NCBI RefSeq assembly: GCF_013030985.1
Contig: NZ_WPYP01000012.1
Location: forward strand, 80,784-144,783
Origin: Ruegeria arenilitoris
GTDB taxonomy: Bacteria > Pseudomonadota > Alphaproteobacteria > Rhodobacterales > Rhodobacteraceae
Reading direction: 5' to 3'
Length of the DNA: 64,000 bases
The position numbers and the translations under genes were made by a program. A model generated the notes under the pieces. That model saw only the letters and a program-made list of their open reading frames with translations. It was not told the DNA's origin and ran no database searches. Positions 8,698 to 17,349 of the stretch are shown in pieces. Each line of letters starts with the position of its first letter. Within the stretch, counting starts at the first letter, position 1.

Positions 8698-9465
8698 ATG
8701 TGTTGGAGTGGACCAGCTTCATATACGATAGCAGCCATTGGGGTCGTCGCCACCGTAAAAGCAATACGTCAGGGCGACAGCGCCTTGCTCTGGTCCCCGC
8801 TGGTGTATTTCACGGCCATCGAAGTGCTGCAGGGATACTCCTACTCGGTCGAAGGCCAGTGTGCCCTGCCCCAGAACCAGGTCGCAGCCCTGCTGGCCTA
8901 TGTGCACATCGCGTTCCAGCCATTGTTCACCTGTATCCTGGCGCTGTACTTCATCCCAAGCGACATGCGCCGGATGATCATGCCGATCGTGCTGGGCATC
9001 GGGGCACTGACCGGAGCGTATCTGTTGATACAAATCTATCCCTTCGAATGGGCCGGCGCGTGCAGGCCCGGGCGGCTGTTGTGCAGCGACCATCTTTGCG
9101 TGAAGAAGGAAAGCTGGCATATCGGCTGGCACTTACCCTTGAATGATCTGGGAGAGCGGCTGCCCGCCACGATATTCGGGCAACAATACGATTTGAATTT
9201 TCCGGTTTATTTCACCGTGATGTTCATACTTCCGGCCCTGTTCGGCGCCTGGAAAGTGGCTGGTTTTCAACTGTTGGTCGGACCGACACTGGCTTGGGCC
9301 ACGGCATCCAGCCCCACGGAAATGCCCGCCATATGGTGTCTTTTCTCGCTGGGGATCGTCGTGACTATTGTCTTCACGCCACTACGGGAATTTCTGTTCG
9401 TGAAGACCTGGCCCTTATGGGATGTGCTGCGCAAGGTGAACGGTAGATATAAAAGAACACTCTAG
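8698..9465 (+). CDS. DUF5765 multispanning membrane protein
   Basis: This 255-residue protein starts MCWSGPASY and carries the DUF5765 hallmarks: an early MCWS motif, YFTAIEVLQ and a HIAFQP helix. About seven hydrophobic segments are visible. A Cys-containing extramembrane loop (GACRPGRLLCSDHLCVKKESWH) lies near residues 120-145 and could be oxidised or bind metal. The function is unknown. It is transcribed divergently from the methyltransferase and ends before a strong terminator shared with the cyclase gene. Confidence 0.75.
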   Translation: MCWSGPASYTIAAIGVVATVKAIRQGDSALLWSPLVYFTAIEVLQGYSYSVEGQCALPQNQVAALLAYVHIAFQPLFTCILALYFIPSDMRRMIMPIVLGIGALTGAYLLIQIYPFEWAGACRPGRLLCSDHLCVKKESWHIGWHLPLNDLGERLPATIFGQQYDLNFPVYFTVMFILPALFGAWKVAGFQLLVGPTLAWATASSPTEMPAIWCLFSLGIVVTIVFTPLREFLFVKTWPLWDVLRKVNGRYKRTL

Positions 9466-9589
9466 AAACCGTACAAGCCGTTCACCCTACGCATCACCAT
9501 TTCTCCTCTCATCACGCTTGCGATCTGAATGTGTTCAACTTTGGACACCAAGACCCCCCTCGAGCATTTGAAAGGCGAAAATCCAAACC

Positions 9590-9615
9590 GACACGGCCCT
9601 AGGCCGTGTCTTTTT
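9590..9615 (+). terminator. intrinsic terminator that contains the cyclase stop codon
   Basis: GACACGGCC-CTA-GGCCGTGTC is a perfect 9-bp stem with a 3-nt loop followed by TTTTT. It terminates the DUF5765 transcript. On the minus strand the loop triplet is TAG, the stop codon of the class III cyclase gene at 9599, so the two convergent genes share the structure. Confidence 0.8.
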
Positions 9616-10327
9616 CAGCCAGTTGGTAAAGAACCCACTCTTCTGACAGCCCCTTCAATGTCTTTGGCCCCACCTTGGAGAATTCCAGACCTGACCCAAG
9701 AACCAGGTCGCGGACGGTGCTGGACACCCAGACATGCCCGCCCGGTGTGAGGCTGAGAACACGGGCCGCAATTGCAATCGCGATCCCGGTCACGTCGTTC
9801 ACGGTGCGCAAACACTCGCCCGCATGAATCCCGGTGCGGATCTTGAGGCCGGATTTACTTGCTTCGGCCTGAAACTCCCGGGCACATGCGATTGCGGCAC
9901 TGGGTCTTGGGAACGCTGCCAGCAATCCATCACCCATCAACTTGATAAGTGAGCCGTCGTGCCGAGCAACCGTCTTGATCGCGGCCGCATCAAGACAATC
10001 CATGACATCCCGCCATTTCGCGTCGCCAAGGCGTGCGATGATTTCGGTCGAATTCACCACGTCGGTCATCATGATCGTGATCAGGAGACTGTCGTTTTCA
10101 TTGTCGCCTGCGTTAAGCGAAATGTTCTCTTGAAAAGTCTGGTCGATCAGGTTGCCCTGATCCGACTGGGCCTTGCCGGGCCGGGTCGGGAATCTTTTAA
10201 CAATCGCCGGATCGTCTCTGGTCATGTCGAGAACACCCAAAGAACCAAGGTTCTTCCAGGGGCTCAGCGGTTCAAGCATTTCGGGATAATCAACAGGCTC
10301 AATAATTGAAAACGATGTGTTCAGCAT
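9599..10327 (-). CDS. class III adenylate/guanylate cyclase domain protein
   Basis: This 242-residue soluble protein has an unclassified N-terminus of about 85 residues followed by a cyclase homology domain. The two metal-binding Asp are in MMTDVVNST and KLMGDGLLA. The base-specifying positions (Lys of IKLMGD and Asp of NDVTG) suit ATP. The transition-state Asn of the usual GxAVNxAAR motif reads Ala here (GIAIAIAAR), while the following Arg is kept. Activity may therefore be low or altered. No receiver, HAMP or membrane domain is fused. It could sense an intracellular signal through its N-terminus or act in a complex. Confidence 0.8.
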   Translation of the reverse strand: MLNTSFSIIEPVDYPEMLEPLSPWKNLGSLGVLDMTRDDPAIVKRFPTRPGKAQSDQGNLIDQTFQENISLNAGDNENDSLLITIMMTDVVNSTEIIARLGDAKWRDVMDCLDAAAIKTVARHDGSLIKLMGDGLLAAFPRPSAAIACAREFQAEASKSGLKIRTGIHAGECLRTVNDVTGIAIAIAARVLSLTPGGHVWVSSTVRDLVLGSGLEFSKVGPKTLKGLSEEWVLYQLAEKDTA

Positions 10328-10546
10328 TTGTGCACCACCAAATAAGGTATTTGCACTGCAGGCTACTTGCTTATTGTCAACAAGCCGCGACGCAAATGTT
10401 AATGAGATATTAACGGCGGCTGGTTTAGCGCACGCTAGGCTTGTGCCTTACGGGGTACATATTCCAAAAAGGAGTTAGAGCACAGCGGACCGCGACATCC
10501 ACCCACGTGAAATCGCGTATCGAAACATGGTGTTGAGGACGGACCC

Positions 10547-11254
10547 TTGAAGAAGCTGAATGTACTGTTGGTAGAAGATGATCCGTCACTGCTTGCTTTG
10601 ACGTCCGCGCTTCTCAGACCTCATTTCAGTGTTCTGCAGGCCTCTAATGTTGCAGAGGCCCGCGCGGTCCTTGCCTCAAAACCTGTCGATATTGCGCTGC
10701 TCGATCTGGGCCTGCCGGACGAGGACGGACTGGTTCTGGCCCGTTCGATGCGGGCGAAATCGGCCCATCCCCCCATCATCTTCGTGTCCTCCAGGGACAG
10801 TGCCAGTGACAAGATCAACGGGCTGGACATTGGGGGTGACGACTACTTGACCAAACCCTTTGATCCCGATGAGCTTTTGTCGCGCATAAACGCGGTTCTG
10901 CGGCGAACGAACGCCCATGCGTCGGCCCCGCGCAGGGAGACCCGGGTGCGCCTTGGTGAAGTGGAAATAGACCTCGACACAAGGCAAGTGTGGAACGAGC
11001 GGCTGGAAACCACCCCCTTCACCCGCGCCGAATTCGATGTGTTGATGGCGATCGTCAATGCAAACGGGCGGGTGTTGTCCCGCGCGGTTCTGCTGGACGC
11101 CGTTGCCCTGTCGCCGGATCATGATGCCGGCGAACGCACAATCGACGCATTGGTCGCGAAAATCCGCAAAAAGCTGTCCAACGGACAAGATGGACCCAAA
11201 ATAATCTCAACTGTCCATGGCGTCGGCTACCGGCTGGGGCTGGTGCGCAGTTGA
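10547..11254 (+). CDS. OmpR-family response regulator
   Basis: This 235-residue two-domain regulator has a receiver domain (LLVEDDPS acidic pocket, phosphoacceptor Asp53 in LLDLGLPD, SSRDS, and KPF Lys near 104), then an OmpR/PhoB winged helix (RAEFDVLMAIVNANGRVLSRAVLL ... TIDALVAKIRKKL ... TVHGVGYRL). The start is TTG at 10547, supported by GAGGA 7 nt upstream. A seven-codon frame MVLRTDP (10527-10550) ends in a TGA that overlaps this TTG, so translation could be coupled to a leader peptide. The gene is co-transcribed with the hybrid kinase. Confidence 0.88.
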   Translation: MKKLNVLLVEDDPSLLALTSALLRPHFSVLQASNVAEARAVLASKPVDIALLDLGLPDEDGLVLARSMRAKSAHPPIIFVSSRDSASDKINGLDIGGDDYLTKPFDPDELLSRINAVLRRTNAHASAPRRETRVRLGEVEIDLDTRQVWNERLETTPFTRAEFDVLMAIVNANGRVLSRAVLLDAVALSPDHDAGERTIDALVAKIRKKLSNGQDGPKIISTVHGVGYRLGLVRS

Positions 11255-13389
11255 AAGCCCGAGCCTACATATATGACGAGCCTATCAATGCGGTTACCCA
11301 AAACTTCGTTGATAAGACAGTCGAGGGCAAATACCGCGAGTGGTATTTCGAATCCACGCGCGGCCAATTCCGGACCGCCTTGTTGTTCGGGGCGTCGTTC
11401 TACGTCGTTTACGCCTTTCTTGAAGTCTTTGTGCTGAATGGGCGGTCATTCTCGGGACAGGACTTGGCAGTCTGGGGGGCCAGACTATTCATCATCTCGT
11501 TTATCTTTGGACTTTTCTTTTTCTCTCACAAGCTTCCCGCGCGCACGCTGCCCATCATCATTTCGGTTGGCTGGACCGCGATGTACCTTGCGATCTGGGC
11601 TGCGTTTGCGTTTTCGGGCGATCATGCCTCCAAAGACTTCCTGTACCGCTTTGCTTTGATCAGTTTGGCGGGAACAGTTTTTCTGCCCTTTGTCTTTTCT
11701 CACTCGGCAGCGCTGCAACTTATGCTTTTCATCCCGGTCTCCTATTTTCTGGTGTTTGATAACTCCGGCAGCGGCATCGATACCTGGATCGGGCCTTCCT
11801 TTGTTCTGTGCTCGACCGTTCTGATTGGCCTTTATGCCAAGTTTTTCTCGGAAAGGACGTTGCGGGCAAACTTTGTGCAAAGTGTCTATCTTGAAAAAGC
11901 GCGTAATGACGCGGAGAAGGCGAATGAAGCAAAGTCGCAGTTTCTGGCAACCGCCAGCCATGAGCTCCGCACACCCCTGAACGGCATCGTCGGGAATATC
12001 CGGCTGATCAAACTGATGCCCCAGGACCGCGCGTCGCTGGATCAGCGGCTGGACGAAATCGAACGCTCGAGCCTGGCGATGAGAAACCTCATCGACGACG
12101 TTCTGAACATCGCAAGGCTGGAAGAAAAAGCCGAAGATCACGAGTTTCAGACTTTCAACCTGTCTGAAATCCTTCAGGATCTTGAGGCCGTTCTGCGCCC
12201 GCTGGCCCGTTCCAAAAATCTGCAGCTGATCATCCCTCAATTCGACGATGGCGTTTACCTCAGCGGCAATAGCGGACACCTGAGGCACATCCTGCTGAAC
12301 CTTCTGGGCAATGCAGTGAAATTCACCCATGAGGGCTCGGTGACCTTGTCGTTCGAGCAATCGAAACAGTCCGTGGCCTTCACGGTCAGCGACACCGGGA
12401 TCGGTGTACCCGAGGATCAGGTTGCCAGCATTTTTGAACCCTTCACGCAGGCATCGAACATTGACTCCCGCAAAATAGGGGGAACCGGGCTGGGGCTTTC
12501 GATCGTGCGCGGGCTTGTGACCTCGCTGGAAGGGCAGGTGTCCGTGAAAAGCAGCCTGGGTGAAGGCACGGTTTTCCGGGTCGAAGTCCCGTTTCAGGCC
12601 GCCCCGGCACCGTCGCCCCAATCCGAGGCCGCAGGGCTGGCTGTTACTGTGGGCAAGCAGCAGAACGTTCTGATTGTCGAAGACGATCCCACCAGCATGG
12701 AAATCCTCAAAAGCCTGTTGGAGCGAGATGGCCATGAAGTCACCGCCGCAGCAAACGGCCGCGATGCAAAAGAGCTGTTCCGGCCAGACGACGTTGATTG
12801 CATTCTGACTGATATCCGCCTTCCCGATACGACGGGCGTTCAACTGGCACGCGACCTCAAGGGAATTGCCAGGGCCAAGCGGCCTGAAAAGACGATCGCG
12901 ACCATCGCCGTGACAGCAAACGTGATGCCCGAAGACCTTGATGAGTATACGGCAGCAGGGTTCGACGCAGTCGTCTCCAAGCCGCTGGACGAACGTGTTC
13001 TGTACGGAGCGATCCGAGCGTCGATAGATAAACACCCATCAGACAAGCCATACGTGTCCAAAGGGTCAGAAGCCACCAAGGCGCGCCTGAGCAAGTTCCT
13101 GAGCGGTGAAGAAATGGAACAAGTCTTTCTGGCTTTCAGAGACTCACTGGAAGATTGCCACACGCAGCTGAAGAAAGCGCAAAAGCAGGGAGATCGGGAT
13201 CGGATAGAGTTCCTGGTACATCGAGTATCCGGCAGCGTTTCGAGCTTTGGCGAAACTGAACTTGCCAACATGGCAAAATCTGTCGAAGCACTCTTGAAGT
13301 CCGGCACTGAAAACTATGGCGCCGAGTTGAAAGAACTGATTGATTCCTGTGGGACCGTATTGAAGAGCCTCAAAAAACGAACGGCTTGA
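11251..13389 (+). CDS. membrane hybrid sensor histidine kinase with receiver and HPt domains
   Basis: The 712-residue kinase begins with a TTG overlapping the response-regulator TGA. Residues about 40-200 form some six hydrophobic segments with no recognised periplasmic sensor. They are followed by a short coiled coil, HisKA (SHELRTPLN, His237), HATPase_c (N-box LLGNAVKF, GTGLGLSIV), a receiver domain (Asp521 in LTDIRLPD) and a C-terminal HPt domain (His657 in VHRVSGS). This is an intramolecular phosphorelay. The partner OmpR-type regulator upstream is the likely output. The layout (membrane, kinase, receiver, HPt) resembles quorum- or redox-sensing hybrid kinases, but the stimulus cannot be read. 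Confidence 0.88.
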   Translation: MKARAYIYDEPINAVTQNFVDKTVEGKYREWYFESTRGQFRTALLFGASFYVVYAFLEVFVLNGRSFSGQDLAVWGARLFIISFIFGLFFFSHKLPARTLPIIISVGWTAMYLAIWAAFAFSGDHASKDFLYRFALISLAGTVFLPFVFSHSAALQLMLFIPVSYFLVFDNSGSGIDTWIGPSFVLCSTVLIGLYAKFFSERTLRANFVQSVYLEKARNDAEKANEAKSQFLATASHELRTPLNGIVGNIRLIKLMPQDRASLDQRLDEIERSSLAMRNLIDDVLNIARLEEKAEDHEFQTFNLSEILQDLEAVLRPLARSKNLQLIIPQFDDGVYLSGNSGHLRHILLNLLGNAVKFTHEGSVTLSFEQSKQSVAFTVSDTGIGVPEDQVASIFEPFTQASNIDSRKIGGTGLGLSIVRGLVTSLEGQVSVKSSLGEGTVFRVEVPFQAAPAPSPQSEAAGLAVTVGKQQNVLIVEDDPTSMEILKSLLERDGHEVTAAANGRDAKELFRPDDVDCILTDIRLPDTTGVQLARDLKGIARAKRPEKTIATIAVTANVMPEDLDEYTAAGFDAVVSKPLDERVLYGAIRASIDKHPSDKPYVSKGSEATKARLSKFLSGEEMEQVFLAFRDSLEDCHTQLKKAQKQGDRDRIEFLVHRVSGSVSSFGETELANMAKSVEALLKSGTENYGAELKELIDSCGTVLKSLKKRTA

Positions 13390-13576
13390 CAGGCCGGGCT
13401 CCGACAGTCGCCCCTTCTGTCCGGAAATAGAACATAACAAGGCACGTTCAGGCTTTTTCTCACAATCTTGGGTGTTGCATACTAACGCGTACTGTAATTA
13501 CGCGCGCTTCCCCTCGACAATAATAATCCTCAAGGTCCGTTAGTTGTTTTATATTTTATTGGCATTCTTAGGCCCC

Positions 13577-13619
13577 TTTTTGTGCCCTCAGGGCCATAAC
13601 AGGAAACAGGGCACAAGAA
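13577..13619 (+). promoter_or_regulatory. long inverted repeat in leader of the 2OG oxygenase gene
   Basis: TTTTTGTGCCCT (13577-13588) pairs with AGGGCACAAGAA (13608-13619) to give a 12-bp stem with one G-T wobble and a 19-nt loop. Inside the loop CAGGGC can pair alternatively with the left arm (GCCCTCAGGGC), so two mutually exclusive hairpins are possible. It lies about 115-155 nt before the oxygenase start in an otherwise empty 344-nt gap. Confidence 0.5.
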
Positions 13620-13622
13620 ATA

Positions 13623-13641
13623 AGATGAACTGAATTCATCT
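13623..13641 (+). promoter_or_regulatory. palindrome AGATGAA-N5-TTCATCT
   Basis: A perfect 7-bp inverted repeat with a CTGAA spacer lies 3 nt after the previous inverted repeat and 92 nt before the oxygenase ATG. It has the size and symmetry of an operator for a dimeric repressor, or it could form a small RNA hairpin. The remaining sequence of the 13390-13733 gap is AT-rich and shows no gene. Confidence 0.4.
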
Positions 13642-13733
13642 CATCTCGAAATTTTGAAATATTGAAAAAGGTCCGACCCCTGTCAGTTTGCGCGTGCAAT
13701 CAGGCCTCTCTCAGGATGGAAAAGAGAACCCCT

Positions 13734-14738
13734 ATGGCACAAGATCTCGTTGCTCAACTGGATGACAAGCTGCGTGCAAAGCGTGAATCCTTCGACAAAC
13801 CCCCTGTGATCGACATCGCTCCGTTGCTGGACGGCAGTGACAAGCAGAAAGTGGCAAAGGAAATTCGGTGGGCACTTTCGAACGCCGGTTTCATGTATGT
13901 GAAGAATCACGGCATCGCGCAGGATTTCGTCGATCAGGTCTTCGACGTCACCCGCCGCTTTTTCGGCCTGCCGATGGAAGACAAGATGAAGCTGCATGTC
14001 AGCAACTCGGACGTGGCACTTCGCGGCTATATCGAGCCCTACGGAGAAAACACCGACCCGACCAAGACCAAGGACCTGAAAGAGTGTTTCGACATCGGGC
14101 CCGAGCGCGACGCATTGGAGGGACCGTTCTTCGGCCCCAATCAATGGACGGACGCACTGCCCGAATTCCAGGACCTGGTCTATGGCTACCACCAGAAAAT
14201 GGTCACGCTGTCCAAACAGTTGCTGGGCGGTATCGCTTTGAGCCTGGACCTGTCTGAAACCCACTTCGAAAGCCAGATGCAAAACCCGATCAGCATCCAA
14301 CGTTTGCTGCACTACCCACCGCAAAACGGCATGATTGACGAAAAGATTATCGGTATCGGCGCACATACCGATTATGGAAACCTGACCATTCTGGCTCAGG
14401 ACGATGTCGGTGGTCTTCAGGTGATGAACCGCGAAGGCAATTGGGTCGAGGGGTCTCCGATCCCGGGGACGTTCGTGATCAATATCGGGGACCTGATCCA
14501 GCGCCTGACCAATGATGTCTATCTGGCTAACATGCATCGTGTCATCAACACATCGGGTCGCGAACGCTATTCAATCCCGTTCTTCATTGATGCTGACTAT
14601 GATGCGGTGTTCACGCCTTTGGACACGTGCATCTCGGACGAAAATCCGCGCCGCTATGAAGGCGTCACATGCGGAGCACATAAGTTCGGACGCTTCGCCG
14701 CCAGCTACGCCCATCTGAAAGTGAGCCTCCGCAACTGA
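13734..14738 (+). CDS. isopenicillin-N-synthase-like 2-oxoglutarate/Fe(II) oxygenase
   Basis: This is a soluble non-haem iron dioxygenase of about 334 residues. It has the DIOX_N region (PPVIDIAPLLDG ... GFMYVKNHGI) and the 2OG-FeII_Oxy core with the iron triad in GAHTDYGNLT (His and Asp) and LANMHRV (second His). The 2-oxoglutarate-binding Arg lies in RERYSIPFF. The substrate is unknown; bacterial relatives act on small molecules such as amino acids and purines. The frame opens at 13662, and Met codons at 13716 and 13734 are possible; MAQDLVAQ at 13734 best fits family length. It is monocistronic and ends before a strong hairpin. Confidence 0.82.
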   Translation: MAQDLVAQLDDKLRAKRESFDKPPVIDIAPLLDGSDKQKVAKEIRWALSNAGFMYVKNHGIAQDFVDQVFDVTRRFFGLPMEDKMKLHVSNSDVALRGYIEPYGENTDPTKTKDLKECFDIGPERDALEGPFFGPNQWTDALPEFQDLVYGYHQKMVTLSKQLLGGIALSLDLSETHFESQMQNPISIQRLLHYPPQNGMIDEKIIGIGAHTDYGNLTILAQDDVGGLQVMNREGNWVEGSPIPGTFVINIGDLIQRLTNDVYLANMHRVINTSGRERYSIPFFIDADYDAVFTPLDTCISDENPRRYEGVTCGAHKFGRFAASYAHLKVSLRN

Positions 14739-14830
14739 CCAGGTTGTCAGAGTTCAAAGAGGCATCGTCGCAGTCTCTGTCATGAGCGGTTTTTGAGTGT
14801 GCTCTTCGCCAGGGCTGAGCTGAAAACACA

Positions 14831-14858
14831 CAATCGACGCCATTTGAGGCGTCGATTG
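14831..14858. terminator. hairpin between convergent genes
   Basis: CAATCGACGCC / GGCGTCGATTG is a perfect 11-bp stem with a 6-nt loop, located between the convergent oxygenase and tcuB genes. It lacks a long T-run on either strand, but its placement suggests a bidirectional terminator. Confidence 0.6.
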
Positions 14859-14886
14859 CAAGCCACTCAATGGGGCCGCAACGAAC

Positions 14887-15954
14887 CTAAGCGCCCCGCC
14901 CCCTTTGAGCATCCCGGACAAGAGCGGCCATACGGTAAAACCCATGCGCCATTTTGGTATACGGCATCAGCAGAAAGAAGGTCAGAACCGATCCAAGGTG
15001 GATGGCAAGAAGCGCAGGCATCAGAGACGTTGAGCCAAGGGCATAGAGAACCAGCCCGCTAAACCCCACAAACCCGAGCAACATGATGAATCCGATATCG
15101 CCGCCCCATGCCAACGGGTCGCCGAGGTCGCGGTCTGACTTTTGCTTCAGCAGTGCCATGGCACCGCAGCCTACTGTCAGCAGGATGCCACCGGAAATCC
15201 CGAATAGCTTGGGCAACGACCAGAACCCGTAAGGCGCGTGCATCCCGAAGCCATAATGCATGATCGTCGCTACCGATGTAGACGCAAAGCACAGCAGGAA
15301 CCCATACATGATGGCGTGGTGAATGTGACGTCGACCCTGACTGAACCGGTCTTCATCCTCAAAATTACAGCCCTCGCCGTGGCCTGCGGAGAGATCCTGC
15401 ATCCTGCCGGCGCGCTTGAAGGCCGTCATCAAATCAGTCTTTTGGATGGGTTTGCCGCCGACCGCAGTCCAATAGCGCCTCAGGCTGAAGGCGATGCTAA
15501 AGAGCGGCAGCAAAAATGCCGGAGCAAAGATCGCGACCATCGCATTGTGCGACAGAACGGCGTAAAACCCCTCCCCTCCGCCGGAGCCGATGGCGCGTAT
15601 AGCCCAGAACAGCAGGGCAAATCCGATCACAAGCGCCAGCGCTATTGCCCCGCCTTGAGTGTGGAACCGGCGCGCCAGAGGCTGCGGCCATGCGAAGCTT
15701 TCCCAACTGTCTCGCCGCACCTCGGCCAGAGCTTTCGGAAAGTTGAGGTCAAACTCGTGCGGAGCCGTATACTGACAGGCGTAGTAGCAACCCCGGCAAT
15801 TGTGGCACAGATTAGCCAGTTGCGTGATGTCTCCATCGGAAAACGCGCGTTCCGCATGTAAGGATGGAAAGACCGAGCAATAGCCCTCGCAATATCGGCA
15901 GGCGTTGCAGATCTCTGCCTGACGGCGGGCTTCCTGAATAAGATCAGTTTGCAT
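14887..15954 (-). CDS. tcuB: tricarballylate utilization protein B (TcuB/CitB-type Fe-S membrane protein)
   Basis: TcuB accepts electrons from the flavoprotein TcuA and passes them to the membrane quinone pool, reoxidising the FADH2 formed during tricarballylate oxidation. The roughly 355-residue protein has two N-terminal cysteine clusters (CNACRYCEGYC and CHNCRGCYYAC) for Fe-S centres and then several transmembrane helices after residue 100 with conserved His (haem or quinone ligands). I use the Met at 15954 (MQTDLIQEA), which overlaps the tcuA stop by 11 nt; an upstream Met at 15987 is also in frame. The family is clear. The natural substrate in this organism could be another tricarboxylate. 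Confidence 0.85.
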   Translation of the reverse strand: MQTDLIQEARRQAEICNACRYCEGYCSVFPSLHAERAFSDGDITQLANLCHNCRGCYYACQYTAPHEFDLNFPKALAEVRRDSWESFAWPQPLARRFHTQGGAIALALVIGFALLFWAIRAIGSGGGEGFYAVLSHNAMVAIFAPAFLLPLFSIAFSLRRYWTAVGGKPIQKTDLMTAFKRAGRMQDLSAGHGEGCNFEDEDRFSQGRRHIHHAIMYGFLLCFASTSVATIMHYGFGMHAPYGFWSLPKLFGISGGILLTVGCGAMALLKQKSDRDLGDPLAWGGDIGFIMLLGFVGFSGLVLYALGSTSLMPALLAIHLGSVLTFFLLMPYTKMAHGFYRMAALVRDAQRGRGA

Positions 15955-17338
15955 ATGCTGCGGCCTCACGTCCTGCGATGCGTCCAAAAACGGTTCCGAT
16001 GGTCATGCCGAACCCGGCCAGGTAGCCTTGCCCCAAGATCGACCCGGCCATGGTTTCGCCAGCCGCCCAAAGGTTCTTGATCTTGCCGTTAGGGGTCGAG
16101 CACTGCGCTGCGTCGTCAACTTTCAGCCCGAGATAGGTGAAGGTCACGCCGGTGCGCAGCGAGTAACCATAGAATGGCGGCTCGGTGATTGGACGAGCCC
16201 AGTTGGTCTTGGGTGGCGTCAAACCCGAGGTGGCGACCCCGTCCAGTTCGGTCGGATGAAACCTGCTGGTGTCGCCGCAGGCGGCGTTGAACTCGGCCAC
16301 CGTTGCATTCAGTTTGTCCGCAGGCAGGCCCATCATCGCGGCCAGTTCGTCCAGCGTATCCGCCTTCAACGGCGGAAACACCGAGGGCATGAACAGATTC
16401 AGTGACTTGGCGTCGATGATCACATAGCCCACCTGATCCGGCTGCGCCGCCACCAGACGGCCCCAGATCGCGTAGCGCTTGGGCCATACATCCTCGCCTT
16501 CGTCATAGAACCGCTGGGCGTCTTTGTTCACGACAATTGAAAACGGCACACAGTCCAGTCGGGTGACGATACCGCCGTCGAATTTCGGCGCGCGCCCGTC
16601 GATGGCGACCGCGTGGCATTGGGTCGGGTCGCCGACGCTTTCGACGCCTTGATCCAGAAGATCAGCCAGAACCACACCTCGGTTATACGGCGTACCCCGG
16701 ATCAGAAAGTTCTTGGCAGGCTCACCCCATGCGCGGGTCAGCCAATCCGTGTCGGCCTGAAACCCGCCCGAGGCGACAATGACCGCTTTCGGAGTGATGC
16801 GATGAGACTGGCCTTCAAAGGTGTAATCAACCCACTCGATCCGGTCACTGTTCAGCTCCAGATGCGTAACCGCGGCCTCATACAACACATCAACGCCGAG
16901 ACCGGCTGCAGTTCTGTAATATGCGTTCACCAACGACTTACCGCCTCCCATGAAAAAGGCATTGGTCCGCGCCAGCGATAGTGTCCCTGAAAGCGATGGT
17001 TGGAACCGAACCCCGTGCTCTTCCATCCACGGCAGGCATTCCTCTGACGTGCGGATCGCGAGGCGCGCCAAATGCTCGTCGGTTTTGCCGCCGGTGACCT
17101 TGAGCAGATCCGAGAGGTATTCGTCTTCGCTATACTCCTCAATCAACGGACCCAGAGGAGATTTGTGCATGCACCGAAAGTTACGCGTGTGGCGCGAGTT
17201 CCCACCACGATAGGGTTTCGGAGCCGTTTCGAGGATCAGAACGCGGGCACCTGCCTCGGCGGCGGTCATCGCGGCACAGAGCGCAGCGTTGCCGCCGCCA
17301 ATCACAACGATATCGTAAGCTTCCTTTTGGGTGGCCAT
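15944..17338 (-). CDS. tcuA: FAD-dependent tricarballylate dehydrogenase TcuA
   Basis: TcuA oxidises tricarballylate to cis-aconitate, which enters the TCA cycle. The 464-residue flavoprotein starts with the dinucleotide-binding motif VVIGGGNAALCAAMTAAEAG, has the FAD_binding_2 GGNSRHTRNFR segment, and ends with GSILGQGYLAGFGMTIG, typical of the fumarate-reductase/succinate-dehydrogenase flavoprotein superfamily. It begins 11 nt after the GntR gene stop and overlaps tcuB, so regulator, dehydrogenase and electron carrier form one leftward operon. Confidence 0.86.
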   Translation of the reverse strand: MATQKEAYDIVVIGGGNAALCAAMTAAEAGARVLILETAPKPYRGGNSRHTRNFRCMHKSPLGPLIEEYSEDEYLSDLLKVTGGKTDEHLARLAIRTSEECLPWMEEHGVRFQPSLSGTLSLARTNAFFMGGGKSLVNAYYRTAAGLGVDVLYEAAVTHLELNSDRIEWVDYTFEGQSHRITPKAVIVASGGFQADTDWLTRAWGEPAKNFLIRGTPYNRGVVLADLLDQGVESVGDPTQCHAVAIDGRAPKFDGGIVTRLDCVPFSIVVNKDAQRFYDEGEDVWPKRYAIWGRLVAAQPDQVGYVIIDAKSLNLFMPSVFPPLKADTLDELAAMMGLPADKLNATVAEFNAACGDTSRFHPTELDGVATSGLTPPKTNWARPITEPPFYGYSLRTGVTFTYLGLKVDDAAQCSTPNGKIKNLWAAGETMAGSILGQGYLAGFGMTIGTVFGRIAGREAAAYAN

Positions 17339-17349
17339 ATCCTGTCCAC

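Noticed and set aside
11485..13035. 516-codon minus-strand open frame
   Set aside because: It lies entirely inside the hybrid kinase gene, which has all expected kinase, receiver and HPt motifs; the antisense frame is a GC-bias shadow with no recognisable domain.
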